A DNA stretch of 64,000 bases. Origin: an uncultured Fastidiosipila sp. (GTDB taxonomy: Bacteria; Bacillota; Clostridia; Saccharofermentanales; Fastidiosipilaceae). The position numbers and the translations under genes are program-made. This document shows, in pieces, positions 28,601 through 36,917 of the stretch. Positions within the stretch are counted from its first letter, which is position 1; each line of letters begins with the position of its first letter. The DNA is taken from assembly GCA_947253875.1 (NCBI GenBank), contig CAMYAM010000007.1:1-64000 (forward strand). The letters run 5' to 3'. The notes below the pieces were generated by a model that did no database searches, was not told where the DNA came from, and saw only the letters and a program-made list of their open reading frames with translations.

Positions 28601-31398
28601 ACTCACATATATCAATTACAAAATACGATGAGAATGTAGCTGGTGAGCAAATATTAGAAGTTGCATTGCAAGGTAAGTTGGCAGGTAAGATTACAGTAGA
28701 AGTTTTAACAGATGAACAAATTTCAGAGAAGCCAATAGAGAGCTTAACCTTTGTCAAAAACCCAAGAAATGTTTATTCAGTTCGAGAAGAGTTTCCAAGA
28801 GACAATAATGGTATTATACAAATTGTAAGACAAGGTGGATTAAATGACGGTACTGTTTCACTAGATGCGAAAAATGATCAAGGTAATTATATTGTAGAGA
28901 TTACAGGCTACGATCCCTTGAAAGTTGGAAATCAAGAATTAAGCTTCAGAATTGAGGATAAAGAACTTAAGTATATAGTAAGAGTTAATGGAGCTAATAA
29001 AGAATACTTGAACCAAAATATAGATAAATTAGCATCTGTTTTAGGAGAAACTTCTATTGATGAAGTGGATGAAGAAATTGTCGACAAAGCAAAGAACATT
29101 TTAAATGATGCTAAAAAAGTTTCTGCTGATGATTTAGCATCTCAACTATTAGTAAATGAGAACAGCCATAAAATTGAAGAAATTTACAAAGAGATTAATT
29201 CAATAGTAGGATTCTTAAAAGATTTGCCTGAAGGTGAATGTAGTGAATTAAAACTTAACAAAGATATGTTAGTTTTGGATAATATTAGAGATTCAGGTTA
29301 TTGGTCAAGTTCAAAAGATTATGTATTTGACTCTAATGATAGTACTGAGTTCATGATGCATGACTCTGGTAATAGTATTCCAGAAAACGCTACCCTTACA
29401 GTTAATCTACCTGTAGCTATTAATATATGTGAATTGAGAATATTACAAGGAGAAAATGACAAACTAGATGAAGGAGTCATAGAGTACTCAACTGATGGTA
29501 AGGACTGGATTGAACTTGCCAAAGTTAGTGGAGAACGTGAGTATAATAATACAGATTTAGATCTTAAGATCAAAGCAATTCGTATTAGAAATACTAAAGA
29601 GAAAAATGTCTGGTGGAGAATTGCTGATATAACAATGAAGGGCTTCTATCAAAAAGATGGAAAAACATACAAAGTAAGTCCAGTTGATAATATTACAAAA
29701 ACAGTGGGTGCTAGTGCAGAAGATGTATTGGCGGCATTTCCTAATAAAGTTACTGTAACTGATGGAGAAGGCGTTGAAACAACAGTTCAAGTAACTTGGA
29801 GTTTTGAGAGCGAATATAATGCTAAAGTACCAGGTAAATACACAGTTACAGCAAATGTTGAATTGCCAAATGGTAAAACTAAAGTTATTAAATCTATGGT
29901 TATCTTAGAGCCTAAGGAAGTTGAACCAGATCCACTACCTGAGCCACAACCAGAACCTGAAACAACCATAAACGTTGCGTTGAATAAAAAAGTTCTTGCA
30001 GAAATGGGTAAAAATGACAATGGACAAGATATTACAAGTTCTGCAGATAATGAAACGGCACAATATGCATTAGATGGTGTAGCCGAAACTAAGTGGTGTC
30101 CAGGTGGTAATACAACCAAGGGATGGTTTGTAATTGATTTAGGTAAAGAATACTTGTTAGATTCAGCCAAGTTTATAAACACAAGACCATTCGAACCTGG
30201 GGCAGGAGATGAATACAATACGGCTGCTGCAAATATTGAGATTTTAGTAGCAGAGGATTACGCAGAATCAGATTTGAGTACAAGAGATTTCTTGGATAAT
30301 GATTCAAACTGGAAAACAATAGGATCATTCACAAATAACAAAGCAGATGAAGTTGAGTTTAAATTATTTGAAGGTTCTGAGAAAGTACCAGTAAGATACG
30401 TTCGTGTACATATTACAAATGCTGGCACACCGAAATGGAAAGCAGTAAGGCAAAATGAAGTTGAAATTTATGGTAATGAATATAAACCAGTAGATAAATC
30501 AGCTCTAACTAAACTGTATAGTAGCAACGTAGACAAAGATTTAGGTGATTACACAGAAAGCAGTGTTATAGTATTTAAGCAAGCACTTAAGATTGCAAAA
30601 GATGTAATTGATGATCCTAAAGCAAATCAAGAACAAGTAAATTCTGCATTGGCAAAATTAGAGAAGGCTATTGGAGAGTTAGAGTTAGCTCCTAAACCAG
30701 AACCAACCCCTAAACCAGAGCCAACGCCTAAACCAGAACCAACACCTAAACCAGACCCAACCCCAACTCCTAGACCAGTTGAACCAGAAGGATCTGATCA
30801 GACTGAGCCGGAAAAAGATAAAAATAAAATTAAATATCTAATAATTAACGGAAAAGAACAGACATTTGAATTAGGATCCAAAGAAGAGCTAGTATTTAGG
30901 TCAAATGGTGAGTTTGAAAACTTCGAGAATCTATTAATTGATAATAAAATTGTAGATAAAGAAAACTATACTGCAGAAAAAGGTAGTACAATAGTTAGAC
31001 TCAAATCTAAGTTTGTAAATACTCTATCTAAGGGTAATCATGATATTCAATTTGCCTTTAGCGATGGTAGATCAGAAGTAACTAAATTTAATATAGTTGC
31101 TAGAGATAAATGGGTACCGAGTGTAGAGCCAGGAAAAGGCGTACAAAAGCCTAATAATGAAGCTAAACCTGGTAACATCAAACCTAATAATGATGCTAAA
31201 GTAAATCCTGATGCAAAGGTAGAGCCTAATGGTAAATCTAATGTAAGTTCAAACACTAATACATCAACTACAACAAGCTCAAATACAATAACGGCAACAA
31301 AAACAGGTGTTTCAGCAAATTCAGTTTATGTAGTCATGATTTTAGGTGTACTGGTACTAGCAGCTTTTGTTGCAAAGCAAAAATATATTAAGCGTTAA
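25681..31398 (+). CDS. Multidomain endo-beta-N-acetylglucosaminidase (GH85), surface-anchored
   Basis: A 1905-residue secreted enzyme preceded by AGGAGG. Domains in order: signal peptide (about 1-38); GH85 barrel (about 110-395) with the catalytic Asn220/Glu222 pair in GYFINQESS; a jelly-roll region (about 400-560); fibronectin-III-like (577-668); F5/8-type C sugar-binding domain (685-840); bacterial Ig-like (925-1005). Then come a second discoidin-like domain (about 1195-1325), another Ig-like domain (about 1331-1412), a third F5/8C domain (1430-1600), a FIVAR helical module (1603-1665), a KPEPTP repeat stretch (1670-1705), a final beta domain (1716-1810), a low-complexity linker, and a C-terminal membrane segment with basic end. 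GH85 enzymes cleave the chitobiose core of N-glycans. The anchor lacks a true LPxTG; TKTGVSANS stands in its place. Host N-glycoproteins are the likely target. Confidence 0.93.
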   Translation: MSKRHKPKMIHKAAAVLLSLGISVGGLAIGNGANKLLAQSGGPFAEPEEENLSIQDSSIRPRDKKISLDKIINWEPTGDVYDQIHKASVPLKSRARGNKVNPLANPDAKVMSLAYLSSASPGHSAVGGGDEGFKIYAFDNWQLLDNMVFWDGVIPNPEVTDAAHRNGVPMYGTIFFNWGSDGSMARLTLQEDSPGSGTYPVARKYAEIAKYYGFDGYFINQESSYSTEGFYKWLQYMHKYAEEIGYPIEVSWYDGKDGLYGSGLVKNNSEGYSAADSFFMNFNWGSGHVNNTINAFESSGKNKYDAFAGWELQKGGAYNTHQKKSTLIDPATNMTKLSLGLFVPDTILGMSASGEDYHVQEQKFWVGHTNDPRTADDSQGWSGIARFVSDKTPITSMPFSTDFNTGHGHKWFINGQESLVAEWNGRSVQDVMPTWRWIIDNSGNTISGSYDFQDAFNGGTSLAFTGSVSENGTSQINLYSTQLNMTSNSKIEVALKESSDQKVEVGLATSADYTDLHYFELKAENNWGLAKADLSELAGQTVYAITFRITGNSGDDNYKLNIGRIALYDDETAPAAPSNLVLDKIQMTNSTQAEAIVHFNKVDGAKIYEVYQNINGNWQIINASSSNYVYLPYLSRGEDALGTTSDLKVVAVGHNGQRSEDLIEAIDWGMEVGDAEKAKEDPENIMPLASILKAPGGVNAEGAANILTGTINNTSDKWYNRGPAAVEVRLDKPRTIASYAIDHAGAGGESVDDGLMNTPDFDIYYKDIETGQYVLAHSVRKNWDHVTSHIFDKPITAQDWKLDVLRTDNGSPWGGLRIYNWRMYEKAKTWTDNVPMNRAKAVAISEGIYNLVFSNGEPGAELSVYKDKNLKEKLASGTIEEDGTLTIKSVKAAGDTGLLYYISKAENKEVSNMLNLRYSNTSKPVEITKMTLNTDDMRKIYRKGEKLELDKASLDVSYINYDGKETKETLPLTNSHISITKYDENVAGEQILEVALQGKLAGKITVEVLTDEQISEKPIESLTFVKNPRNVYSVREEFPRDNNGIIQIVRQGGLNDGTVSLDAKNDQGNYIVEITGYDPLKVGNQELSFRIEDKELKYIVRVNGANKEYLNQNIDKLASVLGETSIDEVDEEIVDKAKNILNDAKKVSADDLASQLLVNENSHKIEEIYKEINSIVGFLKDLPEGECSELKLNKDMLVLDNIRDSGYWSSSKDYVFDSNDSTEFMMHDSGNSIPENATLTVNLPVAINICELRILQGENDKLDEGVIEYSTDGKDWIELAKVSGEREYNNTDLDLKIKAIRIRNTKEKNVWWRIADITMKGFYQKDGKTYKVSPVDNITKTVGASAEDVLAAFPNKVTVTDGEGVETTVQVTWSFESEYNAKVPGKYTVTANVELPNGKTKVIKSMVILEPKEVEPDPLPEPQPEPETTINVALNKKVLAEMGKNDNGQDITSSADNETAQYALDGVAETKWCPGGNTTKGWFVIDLGKEYLLDSAKFINTRPFEPGAGDEYNTAAANIEILVAEDYAESDLSTRDFLDNDSNWKTIGSFTNNKADEVEFKLFEGSEKVPVRYVRVHITNAGTPKWKAVRQNEVEIYGNEYKPVDKSALTKLYSSNVDKDLGDYTESSVIVFKQALKIAKDVIDDPKANQEQVNSALAKLEKAIGELELAPKPEPTPKPEPTPKPEPTPKPDPTPTPRPVEPEGSDQTEPEKDKNKIKYLIINGKEQTFELGSKEELVFRSNGEFENFENLLIDNKIVDKENYTAEKGSTIVRLKSKFVNTLSKGNHDIQFAFSDGRSEVTKFNIVARDKWVPSVEPGKGVQKPNNEAKPGNIKPNNDAKVNPDAKVEPNGKSNVSSNTNTSTTTSSNTITATKTGVSANSVYVVMILGVLVLAAFVAKQKYIKR

Positions 31399-31434
31399 GA
31401 CAATTTTATAAATAATAACAAAAATGCTTAAATT

Positions 31435-31470
31435 AACTAACGGGACTTCTGTCCCGTTAGTTTTTATTTA
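31435..31470 (+). terminator. Rho-independent terminator after the GH85 gene
   Basis: AACTAACGGGAC (31435-31446) pairs perfectly with GTCCCGTTAGTT (31451-31462) around a TTCT loop, with T residues after it. Confidence 0.95.
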
Positions 31471-31518
31471 TCAAATGGAATAATCGTAGTTAAATTATTC
31501 TGGGATTTTTAATTTACT

Positions 31519-31770
31519 TTATTTTTCTTCTTCTATTTTGTTTTTTGAATAAATATCATCAGCAATATATTCAGCTTTAAGACTGATGTCAAAAAGGGTC
31601 TCTAAAAGAGTAATGAAGTAGTCAATAACTACGTAGGCAAGTCCAGTTGATATAGCAGTAGTAAACGAAATCCAAAACTCTCCTTTGAAAAGAAAGAATA
31701 TTGTAATTATTATTCCAATGCCTAAAAATATAAATTTAATTGCTGTATAAAAGTTTAATTTATCTTCCAT
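31519..31770 (-). CDS. Small two-TM membrane protein of unknown function
   Basis: An 83-residue protein. On the minus strand GGGAGGT lies 8 bases before the ATG, strong evidence that it is translated. Two membrane segments (about 8-27 and 32-53) are followed by an acidic, charged C-terminus (ADDIYSKNKIEEEK). No family is recognised. It is convergent with the GH85 gene and divergent from the MFS transporter gene. A possible role with either neighbour is not supported by the sequence. Confidence 0.75.
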   Translation of the reverse strand: MEDKLNFYTAIKFIFLGIGIIITIFFLFKGEFWISFTTAISTGLAYVVIDYFITLLETLFDISLKAEYIADDIYSKNKIEEEK

Positions 31771-31976
31771 GAAAATTACCTCCCATTAATTTTTTGTTTT
31801 ATTATATCAAATATAGAAGAATGGTAAAGAAGTAATAACCATGCTTGATATGCTACACATAAGGAATATTTTTTACTTAAGGTAATATCTTTAAAAGTTT
31901 ATAATATAGAGCTTATTGTTTAATTCATTTTAGCTATAATTATTTAGTATTTATTATTAGAACTGAGGGAGTTGGC

Positions 31977-33341
31977 ATGACAAATACAAATAAAGAAGGA
32001 AGATTCCACTATGCGTGGGTAATACTTATTGTTGCTACATTAGTCTTAGGAGTATATGTGCCAATAGTAAATTCTCTTTCAAATACCTGGCAGCTTGCAG
32101 TCACAAATGATTTAGGGTTTTCTCGAACTAAATTTTCTTTTAACACTACGATTACTCAAGCAGTCGGAATATTTTTGGGCCCAGTTGTTTCTTATTTTTT
32201 GACGAAATATAATTTTAAACGTATTTGGAGGATTACAGCTTTAATATTTGCTGGAGCTGTATTTGGATATTCCATGGCTCAAAACGAATATCATTTCTAT
32301 ATATTAGCATTCTTTGTAGGTTTTGCTTATATAACCACAGCACAGATTCCTATGATGATGCTGATAAATAATTGGTTTAATGAGAAAAGAGGTCTTGCAA
32401 CTTCTATTGCAGTGTCAGGTATTTCTGCAGGTGGAGCACTTTTAAGTCCAATGATTAGTGCACTAATTAAAAATTTTGGCTGGAGAAGTTCTTATCGCAT
32501 ATATTCGCTAATAATTTTAGTAATTGCAGTTCTAGCAGGCTACTTCTTTATACATCTGAAACCTGAGAATTTAGGTCTTAAACCATATGGATATAGACCT
32601 GAAGATATTGATGAAGATAGTAACGAAGATAATAATGACACTTCTAAAGATCATAAAGAAATGTATCTTGATAAAGTCAATGAAGTTGCAGCTCAAGCAG
32701 AAATTGAAACTGAAGCCAGTAAAGAAAAAATGAAATCATTAAATGTAGGGCTCTCAATATCTGCATCATTAACAACTGTTTTCTTTATTTCTTTATTATT
32801 AGGATCTGTTATGAACGGTTTAGCAAATGGTGCAACTTTACAGTTCCCACCAGCATTACAAGATGCAGCTGGTGTAGGTACTGCAGGTAAGGTTGTTGCA
32901 TTGTATTTGCTTTTGGGTGTATTTGGTAAGCTTTTAATAGGTAGAATTGCTGATAAATATGGCATATCTATAGCCCTGGCATTGAGTTCAGCTGCGTTAG
33001 CACTTAGTTTTGTTTGTATGTTATTTGCAGATAAGACCTGGGGAGCCTGGGCTGTTGCTGTTGTTTTTGGTTTAGGTTTAGCTATAGGGACAGTAGTTCC
33101 ACCATTAATAACTTCAACAATTTTTGATAAAAATATGTACGGAGAAGCTTATGGTTTCGTTCAGTCAGCTATGCAGGTTGGTGCTGCTTTTGGGCCGTTA
33201 TTAGTTTCTGTAATTTATGATTATAGTGGTACTTACTCCTGGGCCTGGATAATTAATATTATTTTTAGCATATTAACAGGAATATTATGGATATTGGCAC
33301 ACAAACAGGCAAAGCTTTACGCTAATAAAGTTGAGAAATAG
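31977..33341 (+). CDS. Major facilitator superfamily transporter (OFA/MCT-like)
   Basis: A 454-residue MFS permease with about twelve membrane segments in two halves, joined by a charged loop of about 65 residues (around 205-260, rich in Asp, Glu and Asn). The opening GRFHYAWVILIVATLVLGV and the NWFNEKRGLATSIAVSGISAGGALLSP motif resemble the oxalate/formate antiporter and monocarboxylate group of MFS. GAGGGAG precedes the ATG. An M20 peptidase gene follows by 30 bases with no terminator, so the pair is likely an operon. The cargo may be the substrate or product of that peptidase, which is inference. Confidence 0.85.
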   Translation: MTNTNKEGRFHYAWVILIVATLVLGVYVPIVNSLSNTWQLAVTNDLGFSRTKFSFNTTITQAVGIFLGPVVSYFLTKYNFKRIWRITALIFAGAVFGYSMAQNEYHFYILAFFVGFAYITTAQIPMMMLINNWFNEKRGLATSIAVSGISAGGALLSPMISALIKNFGWRSSYRIYSLIILVIAVLAGYFFIHLKPENLGLKPYGYRPEDIDEDSNEDNNDTSKDHKEMYLDKVNEVAAQAEIETEASKEKMKSLNVGLSISASLTTVFFISLLLGSVMNGLANGATLQFPPALQDAAGVGTAGKVVALYLLLGVFGKLLIGRIADKYGISIALALSSAALALSFVCMLFADKTWGAWAVAVVFGLGLAIGTVVPPLITSTIFDKNMYGEAYGFVQSAMQVGAAFGPLLVSVIYDYSGTYSWAWIINIIFSILTGILWILAHKQAKLYANKVEK

Positions 33342-33371
33342 GAGAGATGTTAGAAGTAGGAGAGATGAGTT

Positions 33372-34550
33372 ATGAATAAATATATGAGAATATTGGAAGA
33401 CTTAATAAAAATAGAATCTGTAAATAATTATGAAGAGCTAGTTGCTGATTACATCTTAGATTTGTTTAAAGATTATGAGAATGTTGAGACTGAGACTGTA
33501 GTATCGTATCCAGGAAGAAATAATATTATTGTTAAGGTTAAGGGCAAAACTGCTGCTGAAGATAGTAAAATCTTTGCGTTTTCTGGACATTTAGATGTAG
33601 TAGCTCCAGGTGAAGGTTGGACTCACGGACCTTTCTCTGCGGAAGTAATTGATAATAAAATGTATGGCAGAGGAACTGCAGATATGAAAGCTGGTGTTGC
33701 AGCAAGTTTATGTGCAATTTTAGATATTATTGAATCAGGTCAAGACTTTCCTGGTGAAATTTGGTTCTTAGGAACAGTTGGTGAAGAAGTGGGTATGCAG
33801 GGCGCCTTGGACCTTGTTGAAGGCGGATATTTGGATGACGTTGATGCAATTATAATTCCGGAACCAACAAAAAGAGATGATGAAAATCAAGCAATTTTCG
33901 CCTCTAAAGGTTCAATAATGTACACAATTTCTGCTCAAGGCAAGGCGGCTCACTCATCAATGCCAGAACTTGGTATAAATGCAATTATGACAGCAGTAGA
34001 TTATATTGATAAAGTGCAAGAACAATTTGATGAAGTTACAGCTGATCCTAACTATCAGAACAAAAATCTAGGCTCAACCATCAATGTGTTCTCTATGATT
34101 GAAGGAGGGATTCAAGTTAATTCAGTTCCTGATAAACTTGTTTTAAAAGGGAATACTCGTACAGTTCCTGAATTTGGGTCTAAAGAAGCAATTAAAATTT
34201 TTGAAGATGCGATTAAAGCAAATAATATGGATGATAGCAAGGCGAAGTTAAGTATTGAGTATGATCAACTATTAGATCCAGCAGAAGCTCAAAAAGATAA
34301 TGAACTTATTCGCTCACTTATTGCAGCTGCACCTAATAAAAATGTTCAGGTTAGACCATTAATTGGTACATGCGAGTTATCAAGATATATAAATATTTCT
34401 GAAAAAATACAATTGGTAGTGTATGGACCTGGACTTACAAAAAATGCCCATATTGTAGATGAGTACGTTGAGTTGGATGAATATTTTGACACTATTGAGA
34501 TATTTAAGAAATTGGCTTTGAATTTTTTGAGAGGTGAGAGTTGTAAATAA
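33372..34550 (+). CDS. M20-family metallopeptidase (ArgE/DapE/CPG2-like)
   Basis: A 392-residue zinc-dependent amidohydrolase or peptidase. Metal-binding motifs are visible: SGHLDVV (His and first Asp), GRGTADMKAG (bridging Asp), and GTVGEEVGMQGA (catalytic Glu-Glu). The lid dimerisation domain follows, with AAHSSMPELGINAI. The last metal-binding His is in KNAHIVDEYVEL. GGAGAGATGAG precedes the ATG. Members deacylate or cleave amino-acid derivatives and dipeptides; specificity cannot be read here. It sits in an operon with an MFS transporter, suggesting uptake and hydrolysis of an acylated amino acid or dipeptide. Confidence 0.9.
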   Translation: MNKYMRILEDLIKIESVNNYEELVADYILDLFKDYENVETETVVSYPGRNNIIVKVKGKTAAEDSKIFAFSGHLDVVAPGEGWTHGPFSAEVIDNKMYGRGTADMKAGVAASLCAILDIIESGQDFPGEIWFLGTVGEEVGMQGALDLVEGGYLDDVDAIIIPEPTKRDDENQAIFASKGSIMYTISAQGKAAHSSMPELGINAIMTAVDYIDKVQEQFDEVTADPNYQNKNLGSTINVFSMIEGGIQVNSVPDKLVLKGNTRTVPEFGSKEAIKIFEDAIKANNMDDSKAKLSIEYDQLLDPAEAQKDNELIRSLIAAAPNKNVQVRPLIGTCELSRYINISEKIQLVVYGPGLTKNAHIVDEYVELDEYFDTIEIFKKLALNFLRGESCK

Positions 34551-34616
34551 TCTACTTTTTATGGAGTCATTGATTAATAATTAAAAAACACTCTAAAAAT
34601 TTAGGAATTAAAAATG

Positions 34617-34650
34617 AGAAGTCACTACTAGCTAGTAGTGACTTCTTTTA
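34617..34650. terminator. Bidirectional terminator between convergent genes
   Basis: A perfect 30-bp palindrome (34617-34646; AGAAGTCACTACTAG and its complement) can fold into a 13-bp stem with loop AGCT. T residues lie on the plus side. It lies between the M20 peptidase gene (plus) and the DUF4298 gene (minus). Confidence 0.88.
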
Positions 34651-34656
34651 TAAATT

Positions 34657-34968
34657 TTAGCCGTTCTTAACAGCTTCTGTACCTAATTCAAGCATTCTTA
34701 TTGCAGTATTTAGTTGCTCTCCTATTAAGTCAAATGCTGCATCTTCACTTAATACAGCTCTTGTCATATCTTCAGGAAGTTCACCTGCTACATCTGCGTC
34801 ATAATCATCAAACCAAGCTTGACTTGAATAATAATCACTTAATTCTTGATATTCCTTATTACTTTCTTCATATTCATCAAGAGCTGCGTTTAATTTTTCT
34901 AAAACAGCAGTGTGCTTCTCTAATATGCTATCCATTTTTTTGATTCGTTTAATTCTTTCTTCGTTCAT
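34657..34968 (-). CDS. DUF4298-family small protein
   Basis: A 103-residue soluble protein. The N-terminal half is helical and likely coiled coil (RIKRIKKMDSILEKHTAVLEKLNAALDEYEE). YYSSQAWFDDYDADVAGELPEDMTRAVLSEDAAFDLI follows, the conserved pattern of the DUF4298 family as I recall it. Function is unknown. The frame is open further upstream to 35085, but AGAAGG lies 7-8 bases before ATG 34968, so that start is used. It stands alone on the minus strand. Confidence 0.8.
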   Translation of the reverse strand: MNEERIKRIKKMDSILEKHTAVLEKLNAALDEYEESNKEYQELSDYYSSQAWFDDYDADVAGELPEDMTRAVLSEDAAFDLIGEQLNTAIRMLELGTEAVKNG

Positions 34969-35142
34969 AATAAGCCTTCTTTCTTCGAAACATCCTAATT
35001 CTATGGAGGTTTTGTACTTATTATGATACAAGAGCTCAAATAAAACAAGATTAGTGTAAATTATTGTTGTCGGCATAATGCACAATAAATTTGAGCTGAA
35101 ATTGTCTAAATGCAGAAAAGTAAAAGTTTAACTGCCAATAAT

Positions 35143-35171
35143 TTGAAAGTTTTTGTTGGGGGGCGTACAAT
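35143..35171 (+). promoter_or_regulatory. Candidate sigma-A promoter for the LplABC-like operon
   Basis: TTGAAA (35143-35148) and TACAAT (35166-35171) have an ideal 17-base spacer and lie 65 bases before the binding-protein start. Confidence 0.6.
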
Positions 35172-35235
35172 TTAAACAATCGATTTATACAAAAAAGCAA
35201 AATAAATCGGTAATTTTGAGGGAGGGTTTTACAAA

Positions 35236-36825
35236 ATGTCAAAAATCAGAAAAGCTACAACGTTGACTTTATCCTTACTGCTAATGCTAAACGCTGTTGC
35301 TTGCTCTAATAACAATAATAGTAAGCAAGAAGTAACAGCAAGCACTGAAAAGGTAAAAGTTGACACAAACAATAATATTTTTTCTGCTGATCTTGATGAT
35401 TACAAGGGCAGTGGAGAAACTTTATCAATGTATACCGTTGGTGGCGCACCAGAAGACCATGATAAAGTTTTCGCAGAGGTTAATAAATATCTGAAAGAAC
35501 ATTTAAATGTAAATATTAATCTTACATATTTCTCTTGGGGTGAATATGGAACCAACATGAATACAAAAATCAATGGTGGTGAGTACTACGATATGACTTG
35601 GGGACCAGATCTAGTTGGTGTTAATGAATTTGCCAGAGATGGTTTGTTCTATGACGTATCTAAACTTTTGCCTGCAGCACCTAATTTGAAGGCCCTGATT
35701 CCGGACACTGTCTGGAAAGGCGTAACTTTGGTTGATGGAAGCATATTCGGTGTGCCAACATATAAAGACTCATCAGCTACACAATATTGGATTTATGATA
35801 AAGAATACCTTTCAAAATCTGGTATGGATGAAAAGACAGTCCAAAATGTAAAAACTTTAGAAGATCTAGATCCAATTGTAGAAGAAATGAAAAAGAAAAA
35901 TCCAGATACTAATCCTATGCTAATGACAAGTGCAGGTATCCAGAACTTAAATTATGACTATGAGCTTGTTGCTGGTCCTGGTCCTGTAGCTGTAAAATTT
36001 GGAACAACAGAAGTAGTAAACCTCTTTAAACAAGATGAAGTTAAGAGAAGATTTGAGTTACTTCATAAGTGGTATTCAAAAGAAATAATTAACCAAGATT
36101 TCGTACCATTTGGTGAATTAGATAACTCACAATTACACATCTGGGCAGCTCAAGGTTATCCTGGTGTTGGTGTTCAATGGGAGAGAAACCACAATGCTCC
36201 AATAGTTTCAGTACCAAGGTTAGGACCTATGTTTACAACAACAACAATTCAAGGTTCATATTGGACAATTAATGCTGCGGCAAAATATCCAGTTGATGCA
36301 ATTAAAGTATTGGAAAGAATTAACGTAGATCCATATCTAAGAAACTTAATGGCATATGGTATTGAAGGTGAACACTACAAATTTGTTGATAAAGAGAAGA
36401 ATATTATTGTCAAGACTGATAATGGTAAGTATGATCCACTAATTTATCAACAAGGACAGTTTATGAACCTTTACACAGTTGCTCCTCAAGTAACAGAGGC
36501 AAATGCAAAAGATTATCCTAATTTAAAAATTGGTGATCCAATCATGGAGCTTGCTAATCCAAATCAATGGCAAGAAGTCCACGAAGTTAATAAGAAAGCA
36601 GAAGTTTCTAAGTTGTTGGGATTCATTTTTGATCCAAGTAATGTAGAAACCGAGATTTCAGCATTAGGTAACGTTACATCTAAGTACTTTGAACCATTAC
36701 ACACAGGTAAGGGTAATACAGACGAGATATTGCCAAAGATGTTGCAAGAGATGGAACAAATTGGAATTGATAAAGTAATAAAAGAAGCTCAAAAGCAAAT
36801 TGATGAATTTCTTGCAAAAAAATAA
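35236..36825 (+). CDS. Carbohydrate ABC transporter solute-binding lipoprotein (LplA/YtcQ type)
   Basis: A 529-residue extracellular solute-binding protein. The lipoprotein signal peptide ends in LNAVAC, with Cys23 as the lipidation site, followed by an Asn/Lys/Glu linker. The mature part is the long (about 500-residue) family 1 type that accompanies LplB and YtcP permeases and binds oligosaccharides. GAGGGAGG precedes the ATG. Two permease genes follow; a stem-loop lies between the binding protein and the first permease. No ATPase is encoded, so a shared MsmX-like ATPase is expected. The ligand is unknown. Confidence 0.93.
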   Translation: MSKIRKATTLTLSLLLMLNAVACSNNNNSKQEVTASTEKVKVDTNNNIFSADLDDYKGSGETLSMYTVGGAPEDHDKVFAEVNKYLKEHLNVNINLTYFSWGEYGTNMNTKINGGEYYDMTWGPDLVGVNEFARDGLFYDVSKLLPAAPNLKALIPDTVWKGVTLVDGSIFGVPTYKDSSATQYWIYDKEYLSKSGMDEKTVQNVKTLEDLDPIVEEMKKKNPDTNPMLMTSAGIQNLNYDYELVAGPGPVAVKFGTTEVVNLFKQDEVKRRFELLHKWYSKEIINQDFVPFGELDNSQLHIWAAQGYPGVGVQWERNHNAPIVSVPRLGPMFTTTTIQGSYWTINAAAKYPVDAIKVLERINVDPYLRNLMAYGIEGEHYKFVDKEKNIIVKTDNGKYDPLIYQQGQFMNLYTVAPQVTEANAKDYPNLKIGDPIMELANPNQWQEVHEVNKKAEVSKLLGFIFDPSNVETEISALGNVTSKYFEPLHTGKGNTDEILPKMLQEMEQIGIDKVIKEAQKQIDEFLAKK

Positions 36826-36850
36826 TAAGAAATAATCGAATATAAATTTG

Positions 36851-36890
36851 ACTAGCCTTGTAGAGTAGTTATTTGAAATACAGGGCTAGT
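36851..36890 (+). promoter_or_regulatory. Intercistronic stem-loop between binding protein and permease genes
   Basis: ACTAGCCTTGTA (36851-36862) pairs with TACAGGGCTAGT (36879-36890), 12 bp with one G-U. No T tract follows, so it is more likely an RNA-stabilising hairpin that keeps binding-protein mRNA abundant than a full terminator. Confidence 0.7.
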
Positions 36891-36917
36891 GTTAATTTAA
36901 ATGTGCGGGAGATATAA

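Noticed and set aside
29787..30218. Minus-strand open frame of 143 codons inside the GH85 gene
   Set aside because: It lies wholly antisense to a clear multidomain protein, has no ribosome binding site I can see, and has a Gly-Ser repeat that is simply the reverse reading of the Pro/Glu linker.
30690..30780. Tandem short repeats resembling a CRISPR or satellite
   Set aside because: They are in-frame codons for KPEPTP repeats of the surface-protein linker, with no spacers.
31280..31398. Canonical LPxTG sortase signal at the end of the GH85 protein
   Set aside because: The leucine and proline are absent; only TKTG stands before the hydrophobic helix, so it is reported as an atypical anchor instead.
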